This document shows, piece after piece, positions 12,117-22,287 of a stretch of 64,000 bases of DNA. The stretch comes from Chamaea fasciata. Lineage: Eukaryota > Chordata > Aves > Passeriformes > Sylviidae. A model generated the notes under the pieces. It made no database searches. It was not told the DNA's origin and saw only the letters and a list, made by a program, of their open reading frames with translations. Every line of letters begins with the position of its first letter. Position 1 is the stretch's first letter. The stretch covers positions 1,674,001 through 1,738,000 of the forward strand of contig JARCOQ010000017.1 in the NCBI GenBank assembly GCA_029207755.1. Direction: 5' to 3'. The position numbers were made by a program, and so were the translations under genes.

Positions 12117-12265
12117 TGGAGTTATGGAATGGTTTGGGTTGAAGGAAGCCTAGAAGCTCATCTTGTTCCAGCGACACCTTCCACTGTCCCAGGCTGCTCC
12201 AGGCCCCAAAATCCAACCTGGCCTTGAGCATTTCCAGGGATCCAGGGGCAGCCACAGCTTTCTGT
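12117..12265 (-). mobile_element. CR1 LINE fragment, antisense
   Basis: Reads ATGGAATGGTTTGGGTTGAA, then GACACCTTCCACTGTCCCAG, then CAACCTGGCCTTGAGCATTT, then CCAGGG...GCCACAGCTTTCTG, the reverse complement of a CR1 3' end. Upstream at 12060-12117 are degenerate GGATTATGGAATATTAATG words that may be the decayed CR1 3' tail. It is truncated and has no open frame. Confidence 0.85.
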
Positions 12266-12487
12266 GGTAGTTTTGCCCATGTCCAGCAGGGAAAGCTCAG
12301 CAGGAGTTGGGGATTATGGGAGATGTTTTGAAGTGATTATTTTCCTGTCCCAACACTGCGGCCAAACCTCTCTCCTTCACCCTCAGACTGCATTTCCACC
12401 TGAGGCTGCATCCACAATTTCCACGTTCCCTGCAGAATTCCCTTTACTCCTCTAATGGCCAGCCCCTAATTTTAGGAAACTCTCCTC
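12266..12487. other. Unique noncoding sequence
   Basis: Sequence between the CR1 remnant and the CpG-rich patch. It may continue the CR1 antisense body in very diverged form, but I cannot align it by eye. Confidence 0.4.
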
Positions 12488-12715
12488 ATCCGACGACTCG
12501 GCTCTTAAAAACCTCACTCGAAAACCCCGTTCCATCAGCGCCTGCATTTTTCATGAACTTTGGGCGCATTCTGGGCTCAAGGACGGCCGATAAAGCCCGA
12601 CATCCCAGTTCCTGCGCTATTAACAGATCCTTCCCTTCGATCAGGCGACAGAGCGGGATCAAAAAGCGGCATTTTCACCTCGAATTGTCTCTGCGGCCCC
12701 CAGGATCTCGGGGAC
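12488..12715. promoter_or_regulatory. CpG-island-like patch 1
   Basis: Between 12491 and 12711 I count 18 CpG, 71 C and 48 G in about 220 bp. That is about 54% GC and an observed/expected ratio near 1.2, against a CpG-poor background. It meets the usual short CpG-island thresholds. The frame at 12553-12816 crosses it but shows no known domain. It could be a promoter of an unannotated transcript, an unmethylated enhancer or the edge of a missed exon. Confidence 0.45.
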
Positions 12716-13477
12716 ACTGTGCCTGGGTGGCATTGCTGGGGCACGACATATTTCTTTGGGTGACACCCTTAGTATTGCAGGGAAAATGCCTTAAATGTGG
12801 GGTTTTTTTCACCTAAAAATTATTCGTATTTCTGAGGAGCAGGAGGGAGCAGTGACCAAGCACTCCCAGCTTCTCCTGTTCAACGAGTTATTCACCAAAA
12901 AAAGCTCCGCTGAGCTGCCTCCTGCAGCATTTTTAGCCTAAAAGGGTCTCAGGACAGGGGCGGGTGTCCAAGGAGAAGGAATGACACATTTCTGACAGCC
13001 TAGAAAGGGAATTGTCACAAATCCATGCACAAACACAGGGCAGCATCACCAGAACCGGCCCAAATCCCCTTTTCCGCCTTAAATAAACGCACTTTTCATA
13101 GCACTGAAGCAGCAGATGAGCCTCTCTTCCCCCTCGGTTTTCTCCAGGTAATATAAAATTCAGCATTCAAGGTGCTCTTTTAAAAGTAGGTTACCTCCCG
13201 ATGAAAATAAGAGTTCGCATTTGTGCTGACAATGGTGGATGATGTTAGTGCTGCGCTGCCTGGATTTAAAAAAAATAAAAGCAACCCACAGAACACCAAG
13301 AACAAAAGATCCCTTCCCTTCCTCACTAAAATCCCCTTTAGTTTGACTCAAGGACACCTTCCACCAGTCCCAAGAAAACCCCCTCACACCTGATCGAATT
13401 GTGAACTGCAGAGCAACACACTCATTTTCACAACAAGAAACTCTCTAAACAGCAAAGACTTTGAGCAGATTTTAAAC
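12716..13477. other. Unique noncoding sequence
   Basis: No exon, RNA gene or repeat family is recognised. Several short frames on the minus strand (12933-13387) carry no domain. Confidence 0.45.
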
Positions 13478-13650
13478 TTTTTTTTTCTTTTTTTCCCCCC
13501 CTTTTTTCTTTTATATTTTTTTCCTTTTTTTCTTCAGTCTTTTTTCTTTCTTTTTTCTTTTTTCCCCCTTTTTTTTTTCTTTTTTCTTTTTTTCTTCCTT
13601 TTCCTTTTTTCTTTTTTTCTTTTCCCTTTTTTTTTTTTTTTTTCCCTTTT
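13478..13650. repeat. Long polypyrimidine tract
   Basis: About 170 bp of T and C runs on the plus strand with only a few purines (for example near 13512 and 13536). The opposite strand is polypurine and reads as poly-Lys. Such tracts can form triplex DNA and often cause sequencing or assembly errors, so its exact length is uncertain. Confidence 0.85.
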
Positions 13651-13817
13651 GGACATTTTTTCCCCCCCGAAATAAAGCAAGCTAATTTTTTTTCCAGCAA
13701 AGATCCATCTCCCTTGCACAGCCCCCCGGAGCTGTAACTCCTCCAGCCCTCCCCTGTAAGATTTCTAATCTCCCCCGTCAAGCACAAAAGCTGCTAATAT
13801 AAATATTTGCAATACCA
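13651..13817. other. Short unique spacer
   Basis: Sequence between the pyrimidine tract and the second CpG patch, ending in an AT-rich ATATAAATATTTGC stretch. No gene is visible. Confidence 0.4.
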
Positions 13818-14021
13818 CGGTGTGCTGGAGAGGCCTGAGTGATGGACTGTGCCGCGATCTGCAGCCCCGCGGCCCTGGGCGCTGTTTCCAGTCCGCAGCA
13901 GGAATGTGGTAGCCTTGACAGGGAGCATTAAACAACCCGCGGGTTTTTACACAGGGATAACTACGGGCTCGGGACGCCTCCCAGCAAAAATACTACAGGG
14001 TGTTGCCGCTCCGCCTCTTCG
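13818..14021. promoter_or_regulatory. CpG-island-like patch 2
   Basis: I count 15 CpG, 58 C and 65 G in about 203 bp (about 61% GC, observed/expected about 0.8). It includes GCCGCGATC, CCCCGCGGCC and ACCCGCGGGT, with the SacII-type CCGCGG core present twice. It lies 1.1 kb from patch 1. No coding frame is recognised. A promoter or unmethylated regulatory element is the likeliest reading. Confidence 0.45.
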
Positions 14022-14680
14022 GGCTGTGAAAAAAGAGTTTTTTTTTTTTTTTTTTAATTTTTTTTTTTTTTTGTAAAATAGAAAAAGTTTAATAAAAAGA
14101 AAAATCAACTTTCTTTTAAATTTTTAAAGTTTTTTTTTTTTTTTTTAAACCCCAGAAATAAAGGGTTAAAACGGCTGGCTGCTTGGCATTTAGCAAAGAG
14201 TAAACTTTTTTTGTCTTTTAGGTACTTTTTAAATACTTTTTTATTCTATTAGCTTGTCGCATATTTAGAGACTATTACGCATATTTATATATATATTTTT
14301 AGGAATTTTATAATTCTTAAAATTATAATAGTATTACTGCCCTTTGGGTTTGCTTTTTCAGACCACGCGTGTTTTTTGGCTGTGGTTTTATTCTCACTTT
14401 TAGTTTGGGCCTTGGTTTATTTTCTTTTTTCAGCTGGCAGATGCTGATAGTATATTAATAATACGGTCTTTATCACACGTTCACTGGGTTTCTTTTTGAC
14501 TAGACAGTTCACTCATAACTGTATTAACTATTACTGTTACTATGTCTAAGTTTTTGTTAATACCAGAAATAAAAGCGAACTTATTTTAATATTATACATA
14601 CAGTATTTATTTTAATATTTGCAAAAAGCCAACTTTAAAATATGTATTTCTACCAGGGCTGAGTAAACCAGGGGCACCAG
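14022..14680. other. AT-rich block with T-tracts
   Basis: T-tracts at 14037-14072 and 14130-14146 are followed by about 500 bp of AT-rich unique DNA with several AATAAA words (for example 14089-14095 and 14567-14572). It could be 3'-UTR-like or simply AT-rich intergenic DNA. No frame is supported. Confidence 0.35.
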
Positions 14681-14811
14681 GCGAGTTACGAGGGGCAGAG
14701 CCGCAAACCCGAATTTCCAGCGCGAGCCCTTCAGCCAAACCCGAGATTTGCTGCCGTTGTTTCGGCCTTATTAAAGTGCAAAAAACACCAACGTTCACGT
14801 GAGGAAATTCG
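14681..14811. promoter_or_regulatory. CpG-rich patch 3
   Basis: I count 12 CpG, 36 C and 33 G in about 131 bp (about 52% GC, observed/expected about 1.3). It is too short for a formal island but is clearly CpG-enriched compared with its surroundings. The LTR-like element begins about 140 bp downstream, so it could be linked to that insertion, although it is outside the part shared with the 37-kb relative. Confidence 0.35.
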
Positions 14812-14949
14812 TTATTCCAGAGACACTCCTGCACCAAAGGCTGCCGTATTTAGAGCCAATAACGATCCTGCATTGCACAGGGTGCCGTTTGTTTGTGCCA
14901 CAGGGGACTCGTGGGGCATCAGTCACGGGTGACAGAAACGCGCCTGGCT

Positions 14950-15345
14950 GTGGCGCCTTGGGAAGGCTGAGCTGGAGCAGAGGCTGGACACAGCTGGAGA
15001 ATAAAGTAGGAATTTACCGAAAGGCCTTTAGGGTACACCTTGGGCAGGACAAGAGCCCAAGGTGGACCCCAAATGGTCACAAAATGGACCCAAAATGCTC
15101 ACAAAAGGGACACAAAATGGGACCCAAAATGGACAAAAAATGGTCACAGAAGGGACACAAAAGGGACTCAAAATGGATCACCAGTCAGGAGGTCTCACAC
15201 TTTTATAAGTTTTGGTCCATTTGCACATTGGGGTTTAATTGTCCATTTGCAGCTGCAGGCTGTGAGCTCCCATCCTGCTTGTTCCTCCCTCCAGCCCACC
15301 CTTGTTTGGTCTCTCTCTTCAGCACTTCACAGCCTGGGTGGGCTT
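14950..15345 (-). mobile_element. Solo-LTR-like element, copy 1
   Basis: It matches the 37480-37853 element in reverse complement across the body: the AACAAGGGTGGGCTGG block, a TATA region, an array of 10-11-bp CCATTTTGTG-type units (more here than in copy 2), CTTGTCCTGCCCAAGG, and a terminal block ending near CCCAAGGCGCCA. On the minus strand the TATA box is intact (CTTATAAAAG, about 15199-15208), while the expected polyadenylation word is mutated. It has no internal retroviral genes, so it is a solo LTR or fragment. The edges are approximate and the family is unassigned. Confidence 0.6.
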
Positions 15346-16010
15346 TTTCACCCTTGGCCCAATGAGAGTAAAAAGAGACTTTGAGTTACATTTTCGGAGT
15401 CCAATCCACACTTCTGGGCTGGCTCCGAGCCAATTACAATGAGAAACCCACTGAACTTTCCAGCTAAACTTCCTGACATGTCCCAAGGTAAACTGGAACT
15501 CTTCCGCTGTTTGGAAACACCAGCTGGGTGTGTGGGGATTGCATCACTGCCCTGGAGCAGGAGAGGAGAGCTGCCACAGCCCCTGAGGGATGGCTGCAGG
15601 CACACTTTATTATCATTTAATATCATTTTAATTAATAAATGTTTAGTAACATTTATTATCATCACTAACGAGTGTTCTGATGAGACGCCACCATTGCAAT
15701 CTGCTCCAAGAGCCCAAAATAAGATCCCAAAAATTTTTATGCGTATTGGCAGCCACGTATCCTCTACAAACATGATTTTTTCCACTCAGGTCGTGATGCC
15801 ATCCTGAACTCCCAGTCAATTGTTTTTGCAGCTAAGTTCTAAACCCCTGAAAGCAGCATTTTGTAATGGAAATGCTGATCCAAGCTCAACCAGAGCAGCA
15901 AGAAGAGTGCCACACGCTATAAAAATAAAAGTGAATCGTAAAGCAGTTAAGGTTTGATTACTATAAAATACCTGGGCTTGAAATTTTGATTCAGACTTGG
16001 GTGTTTTTTT
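15346..16010. other. Unique noncoding sequence
   Basis: The opposing 145-aa and 122-aa frames at 15348-15807 overlap each other and lack domains. An AT-rich patch lies at 15605-15665. Nothing is called. Confidence 0.45.
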
Positions 16011-16293
16011 TTTTTTTTTTTTTAATTACATCTCATGACCTAAAGATACTTTTTGGACAGATGACTTCTGGGGAATTAGATCAAAGATCCTTTTTGTAAC
16101 TTCAGAATGCAGCACTAATGTGTTCTGTGGTCTCCTTGAAGCATAAAACACAGGGCTTTGAAAGTTATTTGGTCTACTTGTAAATAACAGTGGGAAGTGG
16201 AGCTTGCAATTAAAGAGAAACTCCTCCTCCCAACTCCAGCCAACCAAATCTGAGATTTCTAGGGGTAAATCAAAAAAAAAAAAAAAAAAAAAA
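16011..16293. other. Unique block between T- and A-tracts
   Basis: A T-tract (16006-16022) and an A-tract (16270-16293) enclose about 245 bp of AT-moderate unique DNA with the TCF/LEF-like words GATCAAAGATCC. There are no terminal duplications obvious enough to call a retroposed gene. Confidence 0.3.
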
Positions 16294-17570
16294 AGCTAGG
16301 AAAAAAAGAAAAGCCTCCCAAGATTTCAAAGATGCCTGGTAGGAATATTTCTTAATTGAGCCATGCTTTCGAGCTGCATGGAATTGTTCTTATTAAAAAT
16401 TGAATAAGAACAGAGGAGAAGAACATGGGAGCTTTGGAGAGATTAGAGCTTTGTAAGATTTACTTAAAAGGTTTCCATTAGACTTCAGGGCTTCTCTCAC
16501 GTCGTAAGAGCTCACCTCTACACAAAATCATCTGAAAAACTGGGGTTGCAGCCACCCAGCCCTGCAATCAGTTGGTTGGAAACCAGGAAAACCCCTTTTT
16601 TTTGCAGGACAGTGGCTGTGCTGACGCTGGGTCCCCGTGTTTGCTTTGCTGGCCAAATAATCACCACGTTGTTCCTCAGCTGGACAGGTTCATTTTCGAC
16701 CCACACTCCTCCCTGAAGTTTCGGATTTAACTCCTTGGGAGCTGTCCCAGTTCCCTTTTCCAGTGGGCTGGATATTCCAGAACACACCAGAAATCTCCTG
16801 ACAACATCCCCTGAATCTCAACACCCAGAGGGACCAGAGGGATTCCATCCACTTTTTAAACAAGTCTTCCATTGGATGAACAGGATATAAACTCTGCCTG
16901 AAATCACCTGCCCTCCTCCTGGAGTTCCATCACCTTTCCCCACTAAAATTGCAGGTTTGCCTTGAAATCCTTTTAAAAAAAGGATTTTTTTTTTTTAAGG
17001 AGCCACCTGCTCTGTTGTTTTGGGGCCCACGTGCAGGAGTGGAGCCTGGGGATGGATCAGATGGAGACAAATCCCCTCTGCCAGCTCCTGGGCTCCCACC
17101 TGTGCCAGCCCTGCCCTCCTGCGCCCTGCCAAGCTTCCCAAACTTCAGGGAATTCAAAAATTAAACGCTTTAATGCTTCTGAGCAACCTGAGCAACTCTT
17201 TGCTCATCTTTGCCTTTCCAGCTCCCCCACGCTGGCTCACAGAACATTTCCCCTTTTTTTTAAAATCAAAATCTTCAAATCTCACATTCCCAACCCGTTC
17301 CCCTCCTTGCAGGGCTGTTACATGTTCTGAAAGGAGTTAACCCTGACTCTCCAGAGCTGCCAGTGCACAGAGAAAGCTTTAAAAAAAAATAAATAGAAAT
17401 AAAAATGATGCAGAGTGTGGCTTGGGCTGATCCAAAAGATACGTGGGAATGAAAACGCTGCTAATAGACTTTGGGGTGTGCTAATAGCAATTAAAGATTG
17501 GCTTTGGTTTGAGCAGCTCTTGTGATCAATCAGAGACCTCTGGATTGCCGGGGGAGAGAAAATAAAAATA
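16294..17570. other. Unique noncoding sequence
   Basis: Mixed composition with a T-tract at 16984-16996. Frames near 16930-17340 overlap on both strands with no domain. No gene is called. Confidence 0.45.
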
Positions 17571-18086
17571 GAGGAAGAGCAAGGAGGGTGGGTTTTGTCT
17601 GGAAATTTGGGGGAAAAGTAAGAGTGGTGGGTTTTATCTGTAAATTTGGAAGAAAAGCAAGGAGGATGGGTTTTAATCTGGAAATTTGGAGGAAAAGCAA
17701 GAGTGGTGGGTTTTGATCTGGAAATTTGGAGGAAAAGCAAGAGTGGTGGGTTTTGATCTGGAAATTTGGAGGAAAAGCAAGAGTGGTGGGTTTTGATCTG
17801 GAAATTTGGAGGAAAAGCAAGAGTGGTGGGTTTTGTCTGGAAATTTGGAGGAAAAGCAAGAGTGGTGGGTTTTGTCTGGAAATTTGGGGGAAAAGTAAGA
17901 GTGGTGGGTTTTATCTGGAAATTTGGAAGAAAAGCAAGGAGGATGGGTTTTAATCTGGAAATTTGGAGGAAAAGCAAGAGTGGTGGGTTTTGATCTGGAA
18001 ATTTGGAGGAAAAGCAAGAGTGGTGGGTTTTGTCTGGAAATTTGGAGGAAAAGCAAGAGTGGTGGGTTTTATCTGGAAATTTGGAG
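17571..18086. repeat. 39/40-bp minisatellite with 277-bp higher-order period
   Basis: About 13 units of the form TCTGGAAATTTGGAGGAAAA plus GCAAGAGTGGTGGGTTTT, each 39 or 40 bp. Variants occur in the order A-B-C-D-D-D-E then A-B-C-D-E. A carries GGGGGAAAAGTAAG, B carries GGAAGAAAAGCAAGGAGGAT, and C/D/E differ at the bases before TCTGG. The first unit A starts at 17601 and its second occurrence at 17878, a shift of 277 bp (four 40-mers plus three 39-mers). Reading frames stay open on both strands (219 aa on minus), but they are repeat artefacts. Confidence 0.95.
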
Positions 18087-18640
18087 CAGCCCAGGTCTCT
18101 GTGCCACAGAGCCTGAGTGGCTCAGGGGATCCACAGCATCCCTCCCCACATGATATTTGTCATTAAAATACATTATTAGGGCTCTGCCAGCACAATCCAT
18201 ACACTCAGCCTCTCTCACAGCTCCCACTGAGGGAATTTGAAGGTGGAGAGAGGGGCAGGAGGAGTTTCTGTCACCCCAGGACAAGCCCTGGTGTTCTCAG
18301 CTCACCAGGATTTACTGCCTGATCCTCGTCACCCCCAGCCCTAAAACCCAGAAATGATTAAAAGCAACGAAGTGGGAATAAAAGGATGTTCCTGCCGTGC
18401 CCAGTTCTTCTGGGAAGTGCCTCCCTCCTGCTCCTTCTGGGAACAGCCTCAGAGCTGCTGCTGGAGATGGAGCCAAGCAAGGAACCGGAATGAATAATTT
18501 AATCTGGAAGTTCCAGCTTTTTTTTTAATGCTGCATTTATCAGTAAACTACGGTTTGGTCTCCTCGTCTTTTCATTCGTGACAATAAATGCCCTGAGTTT
18601 TAAATTAGGGAGGGGAAAAAAGAGAGTAGGATGGGAAATA
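18087..18640. other. Unique noncoding sequence
   Basis: No repeat, exon or RNA gene is recognised between the minisatellite and the next AT-rich block. Confidence 0.5.
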
Positions 18641-19060
18641 ATGAATTAGAAGATAGGATAGGGTTAATGATACAAGGGAGATAAATTTAAACAAGTTAAC
18701 CAAAAAAATCTTATGGGATAGTTCACCAAAGGAAAGAAACCAGGATGGGCTTCACAAAGAGAAATAAAAGCAGAGCCCACCAGCTGTACAAAAATCACTT
18801 TAAAGCAGTCTGAACAGCCTTTCATCAAATGTGAATGAAATCTAAACTTACGTGCAATAAAGTTGCTGATTTTTGCCTTAAAAAAAAAAATCCTTAACCT
18901 GCTAAAAATCTGATTGTGAATCATCTTACCAATGTAGGCATTTCTAAAAGTCTCCCTAGGAATATTCCCCTGCCTTAGAACCTGAACATCTCTTCTTAAA
19001 ACAAAACCACGGCAAAGGAAATCAGGTTGTTGTGAACTGCTAAACACCTCCTTAAAAGAA
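18641..19060. other. AT-rich unique block
   Basis: Contains GGTTAATGATACAAGG and AATTTAAACAAGTTAACC words and a 127-aa minus frame (18664-19047) with no domain. It could be a conserved noncoding element; not tested. Confidence 0.3.
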
Positions 19061-19690
19061 CTGAAGGGGATTTTTAAGTTTTCAGCAGGGCAGGCTGCCT
19101 TGGAGCCACAGAATATTCAGCTGTGATTTCAACAGGGGATTTAAACTGGAGCTGTGATTTCAACAGTGGAGCTCTGCTCTTCAGTGTCAGCTCACACAAA
19201 CCACGCCAAGGCTCTCTGAGTTCCCTGTACAGAACCAGGAAAACTGGAAAAAAACTCATGGACAGCTCAGTTTGCTCTTTCTTTACGCGGAGATTACAAA
19301 ATTATTGAGAATTTACCGATACTGCTCTGAAGAGTCACCTAAAAAGCCCAGATGTGGTACAAGATAGAATTAGAAAAAGCATCAAAATTTTTTGAGGTAA
19401 ACCTCGTATAACCCATATCATTAGAGAATTTTTTTTTTTTTGCTAATTAATTCAATTTTAAGTCTTGGCTAAGGAAGAAAACCAGTCACAGAAACGGCAG
19501 ACAATGAATACTGTCAATTTTTGGGCAGCGATTCACACGGCAACCCTCTGTGAGCTTCAATATGGTTTAGCACTTATTTATTGTAGGGGCTGTGCTGACA
19601 CAAACCCTCTCCCTGGAACCCTGTGCTCCCTGTTTAGGGTCACCCCCAGCTCAGGAAATGTTATTTAATTGTTTGCTGCCTCGGCCTCAG
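19061..19690. other. Unique noncoding sequence with short duplication
   Basis: AGCTGTGATTTCAACAG occurs twice about 31 bp apart (near 19119 and 19150). A T-run lies at 19430-19441. No gene is visible. Confidence 0.45.
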
Positions 19691-19850
19691 CTCCCTCCCA
19701 CCCCAGAGCAGTGAATATATCAACATTTTGTGTGCAACAGATCAAAGTCTAACGGGCAAAGTCTCCAACTGCTGCTGCCATTCATTTTGATAAAACACTA
19801 GCCATGAATAATTAGTATTCATTTGCTCTAATTAAGGAATCCGGCTAATG
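19691..19850. promoter_or_regulatory. Candidate conserved element with homeodomain dyad
   Basis: AT-rich unique DNA with a perfect dyad ATGAATA-ATTAG-TATTCAT at 19804-19822: 7-bp arms around an ATTAG homeodomain-type core. CTAATTAAGG follows within about 15 bp. Regulation by homeodomain proteins is an inference from motifs. Confidence 0.33.
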
Positions 19851-20640
19851 GGAGCTGGATTTAGAAGGGGCTGGAGCAGATTCCTGTGGCCCGGCAGGCT
19901 CAGAGCCCAGCCCGGGTGGGCACGGGGCTGCTCCCCGGGCCAGGGCAGGAGGAATGGGAGAACATTTCCAGCAGCATTTCTCAGGTCCTCCAGATCCTGT
20001 GAATTCTGCCTAGAGCAGAAATTCAGTTCTGGGAGCACGAGGCAGCAGAGCAGATGCACAGATGCTTTTTTCTTTATATATTATTGTTATCATGCAGTAA
20101 ACTCGTGCAAGGGTGAGCAGGCAAAGGATGGAGCGGGCAGGGAGATGGTGAAGCTCTGCTGGGAGCTCAGGGGCTCTGCCCGGGGGCTGGGGCTGCTCAT
20201 CATCATCATCATCATCCCCAAAATCACACCCTGTGCCTCAGAGCATCACCCCGACACTCTTGGAGCTGCCCAGGGAGGAGATGGACAGCTGCTCTCCTCT
20301 CTGTCACATCATCATCATCATCATCCCCAAAATCACACCCTGTGCCTGAGAGGATCACCCCCCCTCCCCCAAAATGCTGGCACTTTAAAAAATAATTCCC
20401 ACTTAGATTCTCCTTAAATGCCGCCCCTTCACTAGTCCTTCTACGTTTTCCGTTAATTAAAAGAAAACAATTACACTCGTTAAATCAGTGGGATTTACAG
20501 TTCAACACCTCTGCCTTTTAAACGGTAAAAACAATTTCAAAATAAATTTTAAAAAAGCTTAAAAAATTATTACCATTTACCCCAAATCCCCATTTTTTTG
20601 TTCCCCTCTCTACAATGCCATCTGGGAGGAGGCCGAATTA
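19851..20640. other. Unique noncoding sequence, GC-moderate then AT-rich
   Basis: The 189-aa frame at 19848-20417 crosses the CAT-repeat duplication and lacks a domain. The 3' part (20390-20600) is AT-rich. No gene is called. Confidence 0.45.
20197..20360. repeat. Duplicated CAT-microsatellite segment
   Basis: A 55-bp segment (six or more CAT units, then CCCCAAAATCACACCCTGTG, then CCT..AGA) occurs at 20197-20251 and again at 20306-20360, a 109-bp period. The pair is nearly identical, so the duplication is recent. Confidence 0.85.
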
Positions 20641-20910
20641 CACTTCTGAAGGGCTCAATAACGCAATCAGATTTCTCTGGGAACGGTTATAGATTCTGCT
20701 CTACAGCAGCGTTAGTTGGCTCAGCTATAAAATATCTATATCTCTGCATCAATGATAGATGACCCGGGATAATAAAAGATCTTGACTTGCGTGTATGTTA
20801 ACAATTAATGGGATGTATAATGTATCACACACTGTGTGTGGAAGGTAATAAAGAGGTGTAAATGAGAATTACACTGGTTAATTGGTGTCATTAATGGTTC
20901 TTTTGTTCTG
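20641..20910. promoter_or_regulatory. Candidate conserved noncoding element
   Basis: Repeat-free AT-rich block with GTTAACAATTAATGG near 20797, TTAATTGGTGTCATTAATGG at about 20878-20897 and a SOX-type CTTTTGTTC at 20900-20908. Dense homeodomain and SOX words are typical of developmental enhancers in vertebrate gene deserts. Function is inferred. Confidence 0.35.
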
Positions 20911-21047
20911 CTGGAAAAGCGGTGTCTTGTTCGGAGGGGGATGTCGGGAGGGCTGAGTGCAGAGCCCGGAGTTGAGATGAGTTTAAAGTGTCGGGTCGGC
21001 TAGGAAAGGGCTCCTGTGGGGGTCTGTCCTGACAGGGATCCTGCTCG
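20911..21047. other. Short unique spacer, mildly CpG-rich
   Basis: Several CpG (GCGGTG, TTCGGAGG, GTCGGGTCGG) lie just upstream of the 24-bp array. It is too short for an island call. Confidence 0.4.
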
Positions 21048-21345
21048 GAAATCCGGATTTCATCCTGCTCAGAAATCCAGATTCCATCCTGATCAGAAAT
21101 CCGGATTCCATCCTGATCAGAAATCCGGATTCAGTCCTGCTCAGAAATCGGGATTCCATCCTGCTCAGAAATCCGGGTTCCATCCTGCTCAGAAATCCAG
21201 ATTCCATCCTGCTCAGAAATCCGGATTCCATCCTGCTCAGAAATCCGGGTTCCATCCTCTCCGGACATGGATCCTGCTCAGAAATCCAGATTCCATCCTG
21301 TCCTGACAGGGATCCTTCTCAGGAATCTGGATTCCATCCTCTCCG
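21048..21345. repeat. 24-bp minisatellite
   Basis: About nine copies of a 24-bp unit (CCTGCTCAGAAATCCGGATT plus CCAT) at 21048-21256. Degenerate copies continue to about 21345, where the unit is broken up by CTCCGGACATGGATCC-type insertions. The unit is divisible by three, so it gives repetitive peptides in several frames. Confidence 0.93.
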
Positions 21346-22287
21346 CACAGGCTGGTCCCTGCTCCTGGGGACTGCTCACAGAGCTCAGCCCTGGCCAAGC
21401 AGAGCCCGAGGTTCCCTCGGGTACCTCTGGGACAGGTCAGGAGCTGCTCTCCCCCTTTTCCTGGCTTGGTCTCCTTCTGATCCCTCCTGCCCATCCCATC
21501 TCCATCCGTGCAGCACAACCAGCGCTGATGATGCTGAAAACCATCTTTTCCCCCTCCTCAATCAGTTTATTTTTTTTAATCCCCCCAGTTTCCCTCCTGC
21601 CCCAGCAAACACCGCGGCCACACCCACATTTCTCTCGTGCTGTTTGGCAATCCAGCTTCCCAGAGGCTGGAAAATTCAATCCCACAGCCCTCAGCTGAAA
21701 GTGATGCTTTTTGTCCAGGACTCCTGCAATATTTAATGACAGATAAGTCCAGCTGCAAACGCTGGGAAAGGGAAGGCGAGGAGTTAAATGTTTCTTTTAT
21801 TTAAAGAGAAAACTGGTCCTTGGGACCAAAATCCAGGGCTCCAAACCTGCCCGGTCCAGAAGAACGAGCTGCTGAAACTGAAAACGCACGTGAAAATGCA
21901 GAGCACTGCAAAGCCTCTGCCACCGGGGCACAAATCTCAGAGCCAAGGACTCAGAGCCCGGGAGGAGAGCCAGCTCCCATCCATCACCCAAAGGTGCATC
22001 CCACTAACCACACCAAAAAATATTTGCCAATTAGAATAAAAGATACCTTTTTAACGAGTGACTTTTTAATCAGCCGTGCCGTGCTGTAAATCAGCTGCTC
22101 TCCAAAGGCTCCAGCTCTGCATTCCAGCCCCCGGCAGGCTGAGCTGCGCCCACCCAGCCCAGCGCGAGCTCGGGGGGACCAGGGGGACAGAACCCGGTAA
22201 AATCCCCGTGGAAGCTGCAGGGTTCTGATCTCCACACCCGGAACTGGTGACTGGGGCTTCATTCTGGGCTTGGGGAAGGTGCTGGGG
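21346..22287. other. Unique noncoding sequence
   Basis: GC-moderate DNA without recognisable exon or repeat. Plus and minus frames between 21237 and 22089 overlap and lack domains. Confidence 0.45.

Noticed and set aside
13428..13787. Lys-rich 119-aa minus frame as a nuclear basic protein
   Set aside because: It is the translation of the polypyrimidine tract read on the opposite strand.
14022..14640. AT-rich block considered as a mitochondrial insertion (NUMT)
   Set aside because: No recognisable mitochondrial gene order or tRNA; the frames are closed.
17318..17977. 219-aa minus frame and other repetitive frames over the 40-bp array
   Set aside because: The repeat unit keeps several frames open on both strands at once, which is expected of a stop-free repeat and not of a gene.
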